Positions 8,746 through 18,463 of a stretch of 64,000 nucleotides of DNA are shown here, in pieces (the stretch's first letter is position 1; each line of letters opens with the position of its first letter). The notes under the pieces were generated by a model, which was not told the origin of the DNA, ran no database searches, and saw only the letters and a list, made by a program, of their open reading frames with translations. The translations under genes and the position numbers were made by a program. The DNA comes from Lentzea guizhouensis (GTDB taxonomy: Bacteria > Actinomycetota > Actinomycetes > Mycobacteriales > Pseudonocardiaceae). The stretch is taken from positions 6,324,001-6,388,000 of the forward strand of contig NZ_CP016793.1 of NCBI RefSeq assembly GCF_001701025.1. The letters run 5' to 3'.

Positions 8746-9159
8746 ATGACCGGACTGGCTGTGACCACCGCGGCGGTGCTGCTGCTCGTCGGTGTGCTGC
8801 ACGTGGTGTGGATGTTCTCGCCGTGGCCGCTGCGCACGCGGGAGGAGTTCGCCCGCCGGGTGGTCGACGTCCCCGTCGACAAGTTGCCGACGCCGGGCAT
8901 GACGTTCGCGGTGGCGGTGCTGCTCGGCGTGGCCGGTTACCTCGTCGTCGCCCAGGCAGCCCTGGTGGCCATACCGGGTCCGCGGTGGCTTCCGGCAGTG
9001 GGAACGGGCGCCGTGGCGGCCGTGCTGCTGCTGCGCGGTGCGGGCGGTCTGGTGCTGTCGTTCCGCCGGGACACCGAGTTCGCTCGGCTGGATCGCCGCT
9101 ACTACTCGCCGTTGTGCCTGGCTCTCGCCGGAAGCTGCGCCGTCCTCGCGGTGCTGTAG
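8746..9159 (+). CDS. DUF3995-type small membrane protein
   Basis: A 137-residue integral membrane protein with four hydrophobic segments at about residues 5-24, 48-72, 80-100 and 120-137. It matches what I know of the DUF3995 family, whose function is unknown: the short HVVWMFSPWPL loop after the first helix and a VDKLPTPGMTFAVAV segment before the second. Start: ATG at 8746 with a GGGGAGG ribosome site 5 bases upstream; a GTG one codon earlier is possible. It is divergent from a TetR regulator and shares its double operator, so it is probably induced by that regulator's ligand. Confidence 0.8.
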   Translation: MTGLAVTTAAVLLLVGVLHVVWMFSPWPLRTREEFARRVVDVPVDKLPTPGMTFAVAVLLGVAGYLVVAQAALVAIPGPRWLPAVGTGAVAAVLLLRGAGGLVLSFRRDTEFARLDRRYYSPLCLALAGSCAVLAVL

Positions 9160-9308
9160 CGCGAGCTCCGCCACGCGCCCGGTACCGGCGGATCCGCACG
9201 GGCGCGCTCCCGAGGCGGTGGCGAGCGGGTTCCTCGTCGGCTTGACCTTGATGCCGGGTTGACGAGATCCGGTTGGGTACCCTCGGTCCGCCTGACGGAA
9301 GGACACGG

Positions 9309-11456
9309 GTGGACGACGCGTCGAAGGTCGGTGTGCATGCTCGCGCGGTGCTGGCCGCCGCGAAGGCGTTCCGCGCCGAGGCGGAAGGGGTGCGCGCGGA
9401 GCCGGACCGGTTGCTCGCGCTCGCCGCCGCGCAGTACCAGGTGGTGCGGGACTCGCTGGTGGCGAACCAGCTCCGTGCCATGCCGGTGGACCGGCTGCGG
9501 GAGACGAAGGCGAACCTGCGGCTGAGCCAGGTGAAGGCCGCCGGGTACCTGACCGTCGCCGATGTCGCCGGGGCGCGCCCGGAACAGCTCGACGGTGTGC
9601 CCGGAGTCGGCAAGCAGTCCGCCGAGCAGATCGTCCGGGTCGCCCGTGCCGTTGTCGACGGCGTCGTGCGCGACACGGTGGTCCGGCTGAACCCCGACCG
9701 CGCTGACCGCGACCAGACCGCGCTGCTGCAGCTGATGTCCAAGCTGCGCAGGGCTAACCAGCTCGTCGGTCCGCTCCGCGAGCCGCTCGCCGACGTGCTG
9801 GACGGCGTCGACGCCGACGTGCGCGCCGCGTCCCGCACCTGGAGCCGGGTGCGGATGTTCTTCTCGTTGCGGAAGAACCGGCAGGCCGCCCTCGACTCGC
9901 TCGGCCGGCTCGAGACCCTGCTGGCCAGTCGCGACGTGGCCGCGTTGCGCGCGGTGGGCAAGCAGCTGCGCGTGCCGGACCTGGACCACCGCACCCTGTG
10001 GCGTGACTACGAGCTCGACGCGGCCGCCTACAACACGCTCCTCGCCGACCTCGGCGGCGCGGGCGCGGCCCCGGATCGCAATGCCGCCAAGGGTTTCGTC
10101 CCGGCCGACATCGAGCACGAGGTCGATGCGACCCCGCTGGACACCAGCCTGCTGAAGGTGTCGTTGCGCGGCTACCAGGTGTTCGGAGCCAAGTTCGCGC
10201 TCGCTCGCAAACGCGTGATCATCGGCGACGAGATGGGGCTGGGCAAGACGATCGAGGCCATCGCGGTGATGGCCAGTCTCGCCGCCGGCGGGCGGCGCGG
10301 GTTCCTCGTCGTCTGCCCGGCGAGCGTCGTCGTGAACTGGGTCAACGAGATCGCCAGGCACAGCGACCTCGTGCCGCACCGGATGCACGGCGCGGGCCGT
10401 GACGGCGCGGTCAGCGAGTGGCTGGCGCAGGGCGGCGTCGGCGTGACGACGTTCGGCACCCTGCCGAAACTGGTGCTGCCGAAGAAGTTCCGCCCGACGC
10501 TGGTCGTGGTCGACGAGGCGCACTACGTGAAGAACCCGGACACGCAACGCTCCCAAGCGGTCAACTCGATCGTGCAGCGCGCGGAGCGGGCGGTCCTCCT
10601 CACCGGCACGCCGATGGAGAACCGCGTCGAGGAGTTCCGCAACCTGGTCGCCTATCTCCAGCCGGGCGTCGCGGCCCGCACGGGCACCATCGACGCCGTC
10701 GTGGGAGCGAAGGCCTTCCGCCGCGTCGTCGCACCGGTGTACCTGCGGCGCAACCAGGAAGACGTGCTGGGGGAGCTGCCCGAGCTGCTGGAGGTGGAGG
10801 ACTGGGTCGAGTTCGGCGAGCAGGACCGGTCCGCGTACCTCGACGCGGTGCGCGAGGGCAACCTGATGGCGATGCGCCGCGCCGCCTACGCACCGGGCAC
10901 GCCCAGCGGCTCGGCGAAGCTGGAGCGGTTGCTGGAAATCATCCAGGAGTCGAGGGACAACGGCTGGAAGGTCGTGGTGTTCTCGTACTTCCACGACGTC
11001 TTGGACGCGGTTGCGGACCACGTCGAAGTCTTCGGACCCCTGACCGGCGCGACGTCAGCGCAGGGCAGGCAACAACTGGTGGACGCGTTCACGGCGTGTG
11101 AGGACCACGCGGTGCTGGTGGCCCAGATCGAGGCGGGCGGCGTGGGCCTCAACATCCAGGCCGCGTCCGTGGTCATCATCGCCGAGCCGCAGTGGAAGCC
11201 GAGCACGGAGGACCAGGCGATCGCCCGTTGTCACCGGATGGGCCAGGTCCGCAAGGTGCACGTGCACCGGTTGCTGGTCAAGGACAGCGTGGACGCGCGG
11301 GTGCAGGAGATCCGCGACCACAAGACCTTGCTGTTCGACCACTACGCGCGTGAGAGCGACACGAAGCACTCACACGCGAGCGCACTGGACTCAGCGATGT
11401 CGGTGGAACAGCGAGTTGTGCAGGCCGAGCAGCAACGCCTCGGTCTTCAGCATTAG
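9309..11456 (+). CDS. SNF2-family DEAH-box helicase/ATPase with N-terminal helix-hairpin-helix
   Basis: A 715-residue SNF2-type protein. Residues about 75-112 hold a helix-hairpin-helix motif (TVADVAGARPEQLDGVPGVG). The helicase core starts near 280: the motif I region contains DEMGLGKTIEAIAV, the DEAH box is in VVDEAHYVKN, motif III is LLTGTPMENR, and the C-terminal RecA lobe ends with the QAIARCHRMGQ arginine-finger motif near 645. All motifs needed for ATP-driven DNA translocation are intact. The GTG at 9309 is chosen because GGAAGGA lies 5 bases upstream; the frame opens at a TTG at 9273 without a ribosome site. A role in DNA repair or remodelling is likely but not fixed by context, since the gene stands alone. 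Confidence 0.9.
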   Translation: MDDASKVGVHARAVLAAAKAFRAEAEGVRAEPDRLLALAAAQYQVVRDSLVANQLRAMPVDRLRETKANLRLSQVKAAGYLTVADVAGARPEQLDGVPGVGKQSAEQIVRVARAVVDGVVRDTVVRLNPDRADRDQTALLQLMSKLRRANQLVGPLREPLADVLDGVDADVRAASRTWSRVRMFFSLRKNRQAALDSLGRLETLLASRDVAALRAVGKQLRVPDLDHRTLWRDYELDAAAYNTLLADLGGAGAAPDRNAAKGFVPADIEHEVDATPLDTSLLKVSLRGYQVFGAKFALARKRVIIGDEMGLGKTIEAIAVMASLAAGGRRGFLVVCPASVVVNWVNEIARHSDLVPHRMHGAGRDGAVSEWLAQGGVGVTTFGTLPKLVLPKKFRPTLVVVDEAHYVKNPDTQRSQAVNSIVQRAERAVLLTGTPMENRVEEFRNLVAYLQPGVAARTGTIDAVVGAKAFRRVVAPVYLRRNQEDVLGELPELLEVEDWVEFGEQDRSAYLDAVREGNLMAMRRAAYAPGTPSGSAKLERLLEIIQESRDNGWKVVVFSYFHDVLDAVADHVEVFGPLTGATSAQGRQQLVDAFTACEDHAVLVAQIEAGGVGLNIQAASVVIIAEPQWKPSTEDQAIARCHRMGQVRKVHVHRLLVKDSVDARVQEIRDHKTLLFDHYARESDTKHSHASALDSAMSVEQRVVQAEQQRLGLQH

Positions 11457-11471
11457 GCCGCATGCGGGGCC

Positions 11472-11645
11472 TCACCGACCCAGATGACCGGTGACACTGA
11501 AGGCACCGATCTCGTCGGCGTCGTACGAGACGATGGTCGTGTCAGCGTCAGCCGCACTGCCCTCGGGGCTCGGAACGCGGCCGGCGCCGCAGCCCAGCAC
11601 GTGCACGCGCCGCGAGCGGTCGCTCGACCTGACCGCCGGCAGCAC
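11472..11645 (-). CDS. Possible small protein or gene remnant
   Basis: A 57-residue frame starting at GTG 11645 and convergent with the helicase gene. Its C-terminal half (about 20 residues rich in Asp, Thr and hydrophobics) looks like a real beta-strand/helix sequence rather than random high-GC translation. No ribosome site is convincing and I recognise no family. It may be the tail of a decayed gene. Confidence 0.25.
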   Translation of the reverse strand: MLPAVRSSDRSRRVHVLGCGAGRVPSPEGSAADADTTIVSYDADEIGAFSVTGHLGR

Positions 11646-11692
11646 TGAGGACGTGGACGGCGGAGAGCCGCCCGGCTCGACCCGCTGACCGA

Positions 11693-11733
11693 TTTTTACG
11701 GGATCCTTACGCCTGCGGGCGTGTGTCTTTACA
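11693..11733 (+). promoter_or_regulatory. Helically phased TTAC(G/A) repeats upstream of the APC transporter
   Basis: TTACG occurs at 11696-11700 and 11707-11711 and TTACA at 11729-11733, that is 11 and 22 bases apart, so all face one side of the helix. They lie in an unusually A/T-rich patch about 70-105 bases before the transporter start. Tandem direct repeats at one-turn spacing are typical binding sites of OmpR-type response regulators such as KdpE. The regulator is not in this window. Confidence 0.45.
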
Positions 11734-11799
11734 CCGTCCGGACCTCACGGAAAGTTGACTCGCCCCCGTACGAACGACGATCACCAGCGGGGGACCGGC

Positions 11800-13785
11800 A
11801 TGACCGACACATCGCAGTACGAGATACCTGCACGCGTGGACAGCCCGGTCCGGTCGGCTGCTCCCGCGACAGGTCTGGGGCGGTGGTTGCTGAAGCATCG
11901 CGTGCAGCCGGTGGTGGGCCCGGAGAGCAACGAGGCGCACGCCGAACCGCAGTCGTGGTGGAAGGTGATGTGCCTGACCGGCGTGGACTACTTCTCCACG
12001 CTGTCCTACCTGCCGGCCATCGCGGCGCTCGCCGCCGGGGCGGTGTCGCCGTTGGCAACGTTGCTGATCGTCGCCTTGACGCTGCTGGGAATGCTGCCGA
12101 TGTACCGGCGCGTGGCGAAGGAGAGCCCGCACGGGCAGGGTTCGGTGGCCATGCTGGAGAACCTGTTGCCGTTCTGGCGCGGCAAGTTGTTCGTGTTAGT
12201 GCTGCTGGGGTTCGTGGCCACGTCCTGGATCATCACGATCACACTGTCCTCTGCGGACGCGACCGTGCACCTGCTGGAGAACCCGCTGGCGCCGGACTTC
12301 CTGCACGGTCACGAGGTCACGGTGACCGTGGTGTTGTTGCTGGTGCTGGGCGGGGTGTTCCTGCTCGGGTTCAGCGAGGCAGTCGGGGTCGCGATTCCGC
12401 TGGTGGCGGTGTTCCTGCTGTTGAACGCCGTTGTCGTGGTGGCGGGAGTGGCACAGGTGCTGGCCGAGCCGGTGGTGCTCGACCGGTGGGTGGAGGCGCT
12501 GACCTCCGGTGGTGGCGGGCTGACCGGTGTGGTCGGGCCGGCGCTCCTGGCATTTCCGTTGCTGGTGCTGGGGTTGTCCGGCTTCGAGACCGGCGTGAGC
12601 ATGATGCCGTTGGTGGCAGCGAAGGGGAAGACCCCGCAGGAGCGGTTGCAGGACCGTGTGCGCAACACCCGCAAGCTGCTCACGGCCGCCGCGCTGATCA
12701 TGTCGGTGTACTTGATCGCCACCAGCTTCGTCACCACGGTGCTGATTCCCGCGAAGGAGTTCCAGCCGGGCGGTGAGGCGAACGGCCGCGCGCTGGCGTA
12801 CCTCGCCCACGAACTGCTCGGCGAAGGGGTCGGCACCGCCTACGACATCAGCAGCATCCTGATCCTGTGGTTCGCGGGCGCTTCCGCGATGGCGGGCCTG
12901 ATCAACATCGTGCCGCGCTACCTGCCCTCCTACGGCATGGCACCGGAGTGGTCGCGCGCGGTGCGGCCGGTGGTGATCGTCTACACCGCGATCTGCATCC
13001 TGGTCACGATCGTCTTCAAGGCCGACGTGAACGCCCAGGCCGGTGCCTACGCGACCGGCATCCTGGCGATGATGGTGTCCGCCTCGGTCGCCGTGGCCAT
13101 CTCCGCGGGCCGGCGCCGGCAGCGGCCCGCCGCGGTCGCGTTCACGGTGCTGACGCTCATCCTGATCTACGCCCTGGTCGAGAACGTGATCGAGAAACCC
13201 GACGGGATCACCATCTCGATCTTCTTCATCCTGGGGATCATCGCGATCTCGCTGGTCTCGCGCGTCACCCGCACCACCGAGCTGCGCGTGGAGCACATCG
13301 AGTTCGACGAGACCGCGCGCCGTTTCATCGCCGACACGCTCGCCTACGACGGTGCCGTGACACTGATCGCCAACCGGCGTCAGGCCGGCGACGCCGCCGA
13401 GTACGCGGAGAAGGAAGCCGAACAACGGGGGACCAACCCCGTGCCCGGGACGGCGGACGTGATCTTCCTGGAGATCGACGTGGTCGACCCGTCCGACTTC
13501 AGCGAGGTGCTGCAGGTGCGCGGGGTCGAGGTCGACGGGCACCGGATCCTGCGGGCCGGCAGCCCCGCCGCACCCAATGCCATCGCCGCGATCCTGCTCG
13601 CTCTGCGCGACTGCACCGGAGTGCGGCCGCACTGCCACTTCGCCTGGAGCGAGGGCAACCCGCTGGGGCACCTGTTCCGCTACCTGCTGCTCGGCCGCGG
13701 GGACACGGCCCCGGTGGTGCGGGAGATCATCCGGGCGAGCGAACCCGACCCGGAACGACGGCCCGGCATCCACGTCGGAGGCTGA
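11800..13785 (+). CDS. APC-superfamily permease with cytoplasmic C-terminal domain (amino-acid or potassium transporter)
   Basis: A 661-residue membrane protein. A polar N-terminus of about 60 residues is followed by roughly twelve hydrophobic segments between 65 and 500, starting with [21 protein letters not shown], then a soluble C-terminal domain of about 160 residues. This layout, with a cytoplasmic tail after an APC-fold core, is that of KUP/KimA-like potassium transporters as well as of uncharacterised amino-acid permeases. The ATG at 11800 is preferred to the upstream TTG because it begins the conserved polar leader. The phased repeats upstream resemble OmpR-type sites, which leans me toward ion rather than amino-acid transport; that is an inference only. 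No partner gene is adjacent. Confidence 0.82.
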   Translation: MTDTSQYEIPARVDSPVRSAAPATGLGRWLLKHRVQPVVGPESNEAHAEPQSWWKVMCLTGVDYFSTLSYLPAIAALAAGAVSPLATLLIVALTLLGMLPMYRRVAKESPHGQGSVAMLENLLPFWRGKLFVLVLLGFVATSWIITITLSSADATVHLLENPLAPDFLHGHEVTVTVVLLLVLGGVFLLGFSEAVGVAIPLVAVFLLLNAVVVVAGVAQVLAEPVVLDRWVEALTSGGGGLTGVVGPALLAFPLLVLGLSGFETGVSMMPLVAAKGKTPQERLQDRVRNTRKLLTAAALIMSVYLIATSFVTTVLIPAKEFQPGGEANGRALAYLAHELLGEGVGTAYDISSILILWFAGASAMAGLINIVPRYLPSYGMAPEWSRAVRPVVIVYTAICILVTIVFKADVNAQAGAYATGILAMMVSASVAVAISAGRRRQRPAAVAFTVLTLILIYALVENVIEKPDGITISIFFILGIIAISLVSRVTRTTELRVEHIEFDETARRFIADTLAYDGAVTLIANRRQAGDAAEYAEKEAEQRGTNPVPGTADVIFLEIDVVDPSDFSEVLQVRGVEVDGHRILRAGSPAAPNAIAAILLALRDCTGVRPHCHFAWSEGNPLGHLFRYLLLGRGDTAPVVREIIRASEPDPERRPGIHVGG

Positions 13786-13936
13786 CGACAGGGACGCGCC
13801 CTCGGCGTCGTGCAAGCACTTTGCCTCACATGCCCGTGGTGGTGAACGCGACGCACGAGATCCTTCACCATGCTCCGCCGCCTCACGACCCAGGATCGGC
13901 CGCACGCGTCGAGCGCGCGGCCGGGGTCGGATGCGC

Positions 13937-14989
13937 TCACGGCTGCGTCGATGTCGCTGATGCGCCTGCCGGGTGAGGCGAAGGTGTTGTCTGGTGCGGT
14001 GGTTCGTCCAGGGGGTGCACGGCGATGGCGATCTTGCCGCGTGGCCGTCTGCGGCCATTGCCGGCGGAGGCCTCCAGCAGTGCGTGTGCCTGTGCGACGT
14101 CGGACAGCGGGAGTACGGCGCCGATCACGGGCCGGAGTTCACCTTGGTCCACCAGTCGGCCGAGGGCGGCGAGTTTGGCCTGGCCGGGGCTGACGAAGAG
14201 GAAGTGGTAGGTCGCGTTCACGCCCCATGCGGCGAGCAGGTTCTGGGGTTGTGGTGTGTCCACGATGGACACGACGCGGCCTTGGTCGGCGAGGACCTCC
14301 GGGCTGCGGGTCAGGGTGTCGCCGCCGACGGTGTCGAGCACGACGTCCACCTTGCCCAGTGCGCGGACCTGTGACACGTAGTCACCGGCCGAGAAGTCGA
14401 TCGCGGTGTCGGCTCCGAGTCCGGTGACGAACTCGTGGTCCGCCGCCCGTGCGGTGGTCACCACCTCGGCTCCCAGCGCTTTGGCGATCTGGATGGCGAC
14501 CGAGCCGACGCCGCCCGCTCCGCCGTGCACCAGGACTCGTTCCCCGGCCCGTACCGCGGCGCGTTCGACCAGTGCCTCCCAGGCCGTCACGCCCACGAGT
14601 GCGAGTCCGGCGGCCTCGACGTGGGACAGCTGCGCGGGTTTGCGGGTGACCAGAGCCTGGTCGACCACGTGGAACTCCGCGTAGGTGCCCTGCCCGGCGA
14701 AGATCGGGGTCAGGTACCAGACCTCGTCGCCCGGCCGGAAGTCGTCCGCTCCGGGGCCGGTCTCGACCACCACGCCGGAGACGTCGTTGCCGATCACCGC
14801 GGGCAGTGCCAGTTGGTCGCGGTAGTCGCCGCGCCGGGTCTGGAGGTCGAGGGGGTTGACGGACGTGGCGAGCACGCGGACCAGCACCTGACCGGGGCCG
14901 GGGGTGGGGCGTGGCAGTTCCCGGGTGGTGAACGCGGTGTCCGCGTCGCCGAAGTGGACGAGTTCCACCGCACGCATCGATGTGAGCAT
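13937..14989 (-). CDS. Zinc-independent quinone oxidoreductase/NADPH-dependent MDR-family reductase
   Basis: A 350-residue medium-chain dehydrogenase/reductase. The GroES-like N-terminal domain (about 1-130) has SVNPLDLQTRRGDY and VIGNDVSGVV but lacks the zinc-binding cysteines, as in quinone oxidoreductases. The Rossmann domain has the NADPH motif VHGGAGGVGSVAIQIAKALGA near residues 153-173. The C-terminus is about 25 residues longer than usual and low in complexity. It likely reduces a quinone or enone with NADPH. It is divergent from an ArsR-type regulator at 15053, with a shared A/T-rich palindrome, so expression probably follows that regulator's signal. Confidence 0.88.
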   Translation of the reverse strand: MLTSMRAVELVHFGDADTAFTTRELPRPTPGPGQVLVRVLATSVNPLDLQTRRGDYRDQLALPAVIGNDVSGVVVETGPGADDFRPGDEVWYLTPIFAGQGTYAEFHVVDQALVTRKPAQLSHVEAAGLALVGVTAWEALVERAAVRAGERVLVHGGAGGVGSVAIQIAKALGAEVVTTARAADHEFVTGLGADTAIDFSAGDYVSQVRALGKVDVVLDTVGGDTLTRSPEVLADQGRVVSIVDTPQPQNLLAAWGVNATYHFLFVSPGQAKLAALGRLVDQGELRPVIGAVLPLSDVAQAHALLEASAGNGRRRPRGKIAIAVHPLDEPPHQTTPSPHPAGASATSTQP

Positions 14990-15006
14990 GTCTCAAGCCT
15001 AAATCG

Positions 15007-15030
15007 ACATATCGCGAATCGTCAATATGT
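15007..15030. promoter_or_regulatory. Palindromic operator between oxidoreductase and ArsR genes
   Basis: ACATAT at 15007-15012 is matched by ATATGT at 15025-15030 with 12 bases between, and a small TCGCGA palindrome lies inside. It is the only A/T-rich stretch between the divergent genes and is of the size bound by ArsR-type dimers. Confidence 0.55.
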
Positions 15031-15052
15031 ATCTGGGGGGTAAGGTCACCGC

Positions 15053-15361
15053 GTGTTCTCGGAGGCGGAGTTGCTGGCTGTGTTCCGGGCCCTGTCCAAC
15101 CCGACCCGCCGGCAGATGCTGGTGTGGCTCAAGGACCCGATGGGTTTCCCCGGTCAGGAGCCCGGCGACGTGGAGATCGGTGTCTGCGTGACCGACATCC
15201 AGCAGCGGGTGGGCCTGGGGCAGTCCACCACCTCGCAGTACCTCGCGATGCTGCGGCAAGTGGGGCTCGTGGTCGCCACCAGGCGGGGCAAGTGGACCTA
15301 CTACCGCCGCGATGAGGCGAACATCGCTCGTCTCCTGGAGACCCTGCGCGACGTGTTCTAG
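15053..15361 (+). CDS. ArsR-type winged-helix regulator
   Basis: A 102-residue winged-helix protein beginning at GTG 15053. The helix-turn-helix covers about residues 10-85: FRALSNPTRRQMLVWL is the classic ArsR opening and LGQSTTSQYLAMLRQVGLV the recognition helix. A spacer of about 25 residues (GFPGQEPGDVEIGVCVTD) in the middle carries one cysteine; no CxC metal site of the arsenic or cadmium kind is seen, so it is probably not a metal sensor. It is divergent from the quinone oxidoreductase gene and likely represses it in response to a small molecule or redox signal. Confidence 0.85.
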   Translation: MFSEAELLAVFRALSNPTRRQMLVWLKDPMGFPGQEPGDVEIGVCVTDIQQRVGLGQSTTSQYLAMLRQVGLVVATRRGKWTYYRRDEANIARLLETLRDVF

Positions 15362-15638
15362 CGGTCACGACCGGAACTCCGTCGAGGTCACGGCGGCCCA
15401 GGGAAACCCGAAGCCCGAGTTTCGACGCCGAAGAGGACGGTCGCTGTCCGGTGGACCTCAAGCCCGCCAGCCATGCGGGTCCGTGCGGCGCTGCCGCATA
15501 CTGCTCGCATCACGCTGATCACCGTGACCTCCCGCTGGGTACGCGTGGCCGACCTCGTCACCTCGACGTGGCCGGCGCCGCAACCGGCTTTCGTGGCGGG
15601 CGCGGTGAGACGGCACCACGGCAGGAGACCTGACGAAC

Positions 15639-18311
15639 ATGGACAAGCCGGATGACCTGCTGAACGCCATTGCAGCGGTCGTGTACCAAGCCGACGCCGG
15701 CTCGGGAGTGGTGTCGTCGATCTCGGCGTACGCCGAGCGCATGTTCGGCCACCCGTTGCACTGGTGGCACGGACGGGCCGATGCGTGGCGGTCGGTGGTC
15801 CATCCGCAGGACTTGGCCGCGGTCGAGCGTGACCGTGCGCGCGGTGCCGGCGAGCGCGACGAGTTCGATCTGACCTATCGGATCGTCGACGCGGGCGGAC
15901 GCGTGCTGTGGGTGCAGGATCGCATCGTCGTGCAGCGCTCGGCCGAAGGAGCCCCGTTGTGGTTGCGCGGGGTGTTGACCGACGTCACACGGCACATCGC
16001 CGATCGCGAGCGTGAGCAGTTCCTGACGCTGCTGGATCACGAGCTGCAACGCACCAGTGACGCCGAGAGCGTGATGGCGGCGGCGACGCGGATGCTCGGC
16101 GAGCACCTGCGGGCCGACCGGTGCGCCTACGCCCAGGTGGAGCAGGACGAGAACCACTTCGTGATGAGCGGCGACCATGCGACTGGTCTGCCGCCGTTGG
16201 CCGGCCGGTTCGCGATGAGCGCGTTCGGCGAACCGGCGGTGGCCGCCATGCGCGCCGGCTCACCGTGGATCGTCGGCGACAGCGCTGCCGACCCCCGTCT
16301 CGGCACTGCCGACCAAGCCGTTTACGAGGCCACCGGGATCCGCGCGGTGGTCTGTCTGCCTCTCATGCGGGATGGTCGTTTCGTCGCGGGCATGGCCGTC
16401 CACCAAGCGACCGCACGTCAGTGGAGCGCACCCGAGATCGAGCTGGTGTCGGTTGTGGTCAACCGGTGCTGGGAGTCGCTGCAACGCGTCCACGCCGACC
16501 GGCAGCTGCGCGACAGTGAGCTCCGGTATCGCCAGCTGGTCGAATCGACCACCGACGCCATCCTCATGCTGGACGCTGACCTGCGGTTCATCGACGCCAA
16601 CCCGGCGTTGTGCACGCTGCTCGGCCGCGACCGGAACGAGCTCGTGGGCACCGCCGCAGCCGACGTGCTCGACCACGGAGAGCACAGCCGCTTGCGTGAG
16701 CTGGTCGACGACACGGCCTCACCGCGCAGCATCACCGCCGTGTGGCATCTGCTGCGGGCCGACGACACCCGCGTCGCCGTCGAGCTCAGCATCCAGACCA
16801 CCAGCCGGGGAGTGCAGGCCATCGGCCGCGACATCACCGAGCGGCTGCGCGCCGAGGCCGAACGAGACCTGCTCCTGCGCAGGGAACACGAGATCGCGGA
16901 AACCCTGCAACGCAGTCTGCTTCCCCGAGAGCTGCCGCCACTGGAGCGGCTCGCGGTCTCGGCACGCTACCTCCCCGCGGGCTACGGCCAGATCGGCGGC
17001 GACTGGTACGACGTGCTGCACCTGGGCAAGACCACCGTGGCGCTGACGGTGGGTGACGTCGTCGGCAAGGGAGCCGCTGCCGCCGCGGTCATGGGACAGC
17101 TGCGCAGCGCTCTGTCGGGCTACCTGGTCGACGGCCATCCTCCGGCGGCCGCACTGGAGCGGCTGGACGCGTTCGCCGCACGGATCGAGGGTGCCGCGGG
17201 CAGCTCCTGCGCGTGTGCGACCTTCGACTGGGCCACCGGCACACTGTGCTGGTCGACCGCGGGCCACCCACCGCCGGTCGTGGTCGACGACACCACCGCG
17301 CAAACGCTGACCGGTCACGGCGCCGTACTGGGCGTGTCGAAGCGAGAGCCATACCGCGATCAGCAGACCACGCTACGACCAGGAGCATCGATCCTGCTCT
17401 ACACCGACGGACTGGTCGAACACCGCGAACGCCCCATCGACCAGGGCCTGCACGCGCTGACGAACGTTGTCAGTCCCGCCCATGAGCAAAATCCCACTTC
17501 GCTCGCCAACACCGTCATCGACGCGTTGCTCACCGACGGACAACACGACGACGTGGCTCTGGTGATCGCCCGCCACCTTCCGCCGCCACTGCGGCAACGA
17601 CTCCCCGCCCGTCCCGGCGAGCTGGCCGGGATGCGCAAGCGCATCAGGACCTGGTCACAGCAGTCGGGCCTGTCACCCGATGCGGGGTACGACCTGCAGC
17701 TGGCGTTGGGAGAGGCCGTCGCGAACGCCGTCGACCACGCCTACCCCGATGAACCAGGAGACCTCGAATACAGCGTGCGTCACACCGCGACCGCAATAGA
17801 GGTGACGGTCAGTGACGAAGGTCGTTGGCGCCCGCCCACACCCGGCCCCACCAACCGCGGTCGAGGCATCAAGCTCATCCAAACCCTCTCCACCACGATG
17901 GACCTGCGGCACGACGCCAACGGCACCACCGTGACCTTCCAGCTGGCCTGTACCACTCGGAACGACACCGCCGCAGAGCACCCGTCACCCTCACCGAGCT
18001 CTCCACCGGAGGCCGATACCGCAGACCACGGCAACACCGCCGTCGCGCCGGTACAACACCTGGCGCTCGACGAAGACCTCGACTCCGCCACGATCCCGCG
18101 CATCCGACAGACGCTGCTGACCCAGATCACCACTTCCGATCCACGTCCGGTGAACGTCGATCTGACCGCGGTGCGCTACATCAGCAGCTCCGGCATCGCA
18201 CTGCTGATCGAGGCCATGACAGCAGCACACGATCGTGGTCGCGCCCTGACCGTCACGACGGCGCCAGGATCGGCACCCGCGCGCATCCTGGCGTTGTCCG
18301 GTCTCGCGTGA
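15639..18311 (+). CDS. PAS-GAF-PAS-PP2C-HATPase-STAS fused partner-switching regulator
   Basis: An 890-residue cytoplasmic signalling protein with six modules: PAS about 5-115, GAF about 125-285, second PAS about 292-405, SpoIIE/PP2C phosphatase about 425-640, HATPase kinase about 655-775, and STAS about 800-890. Phosphatase metal residues are present (GGDWYDV, VGDVVGKG, TDGLVEHRE, HDDVALVIAR). The kinase has its N-box LGEAVANAVDHAY and glycine loop NRGRGIKLI. STAS has DLTAVRYISSSGIALL with the phosphorylatable serine. These are the three roles of RsbU/P, RsbW and RsbV, normally on separate proteins, here in one chain. It probably turns a light, redox or ligand signal into release of a sigma factor or another partner. 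No sigma gene lies nearby. Confidence 0.92.
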   Translation: MDKPDDLLNAIAAVVYQADAGSGVVSSISAYAERMFGHPLHWWHGRADAWRSVVHPQDLAAVERDRARGAGERDEFDLTYRIVDAGGRVLWVQDRIVVQRSAEGAPLWLRGVLTDVTRHIADREREQFLTLLDHELQRTSDAESVMAAATRMLGEHLRADRCAYAQVEQDENHFVMSGDHATGLPPLAGRFAMSAFGEPAVAAMRAGSPWIVGDSAADPRLGTADQAVYEATGIRAVVCLPLMRDGRFVAGMAVHQATARQWSAPEIELVSVVVNRCWESLQRVHADRQLRDSELRYRQLVESTTDAILMLDADLRFIDANPALCTLLGRDRNELVGTAAADVLDHGEHSRLRELVDDTASPRSITAVWHLLRADDTRVAVELSIQTTSRGVQAIGRDITERLRAEAERDLLLRREHEIAETLQRSLLPRELPPLERLAVSARYLPAGYGQIGGDWYDVLHLGKTTVALTVGDVVGKGAAAAAVMGQLRSALSGYLVDGHPPAAALERLDAFAARIEGAAGSSCACATFDWATGTLCWSTAGHPPPVVVDDTTAQTLTGHGAVLGVSKREPYRDQQTTLRPGASILLYTDGLVEHRERPIDQGLHALTNVVSPAHEQNPTSLANTVIDALLTDGQHDDVALVIARHLPPPLRQRLPARPGELAGMRKRIRTWSQQSGLSPDAGYDLQLALGEAVANAVDHAYPDEPGDLEYSVRHTATAIEVTVSDEGRWRPPTPGPTNRGRGIKLIQTLSTTMDLRHDANGTTVTFQLACTTRNDTAAEHPSPSPSSPPEADTADHGNTAVAPVQHLALDEDLDSATIPRIRQTLLTQITTSDPRPVNVDLTAVRYISSSGIALLIEAMTAAHDRGRALTVTTAPGSAPARILALSGLA

Positions 18312-18463
18312 CGTTGCGGCGCTTGTAGATCGGGGTCGAAGGCGAGGCCTGCCCTCGGCGGCAACCTCGCCACGACGTCGACGCTGACCCTGCTCCGGAA
18401 CAGCGCCTCCTTCTTGACAGGGCTCGGTGTGTTGCTCCTCCGACTCTCTGATGCGGACGACGA

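Larger units (their letters stand above)
11457..11799. other. Gap between helicase and APC transporter with one weak ORF
   Basis: These 343 bases hold no certain gene. On the minus strand 11472-11645 a 57-codon GTG-start frame encodes VHVLGCGAGRVPSPEG and ends SYDADEIGAFSVTGHLGR, which has natural-looking composition and could be a very small protein or a 3' gene remnant. The stretch from 11690 carries A/T-rich phased repeats described separately. Confidence 0.5.

Noticed and set aside
9102-11021. 639-codon minus-strand frame opposite the SNF2 helicase
   Set aside because: The plus strand carries all helicase motifs in order; the minus frame is His/Arg/Gln-rich without any recognisable motif, a typical high-GC shadow.
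11491-11688. 65-codon plus-strand frame before the APC transporter
   Set aside because: No ribosome site or motif; the opposite strand gives the more natural sequence, and even that is uncertain.
12196-14058. 620-codon minus-strand frame opposite the APC transporter
   Set aside because: It is a His/Gln/Asp-rich shadow of a membrane protein gene and has no domain or ribosome site.
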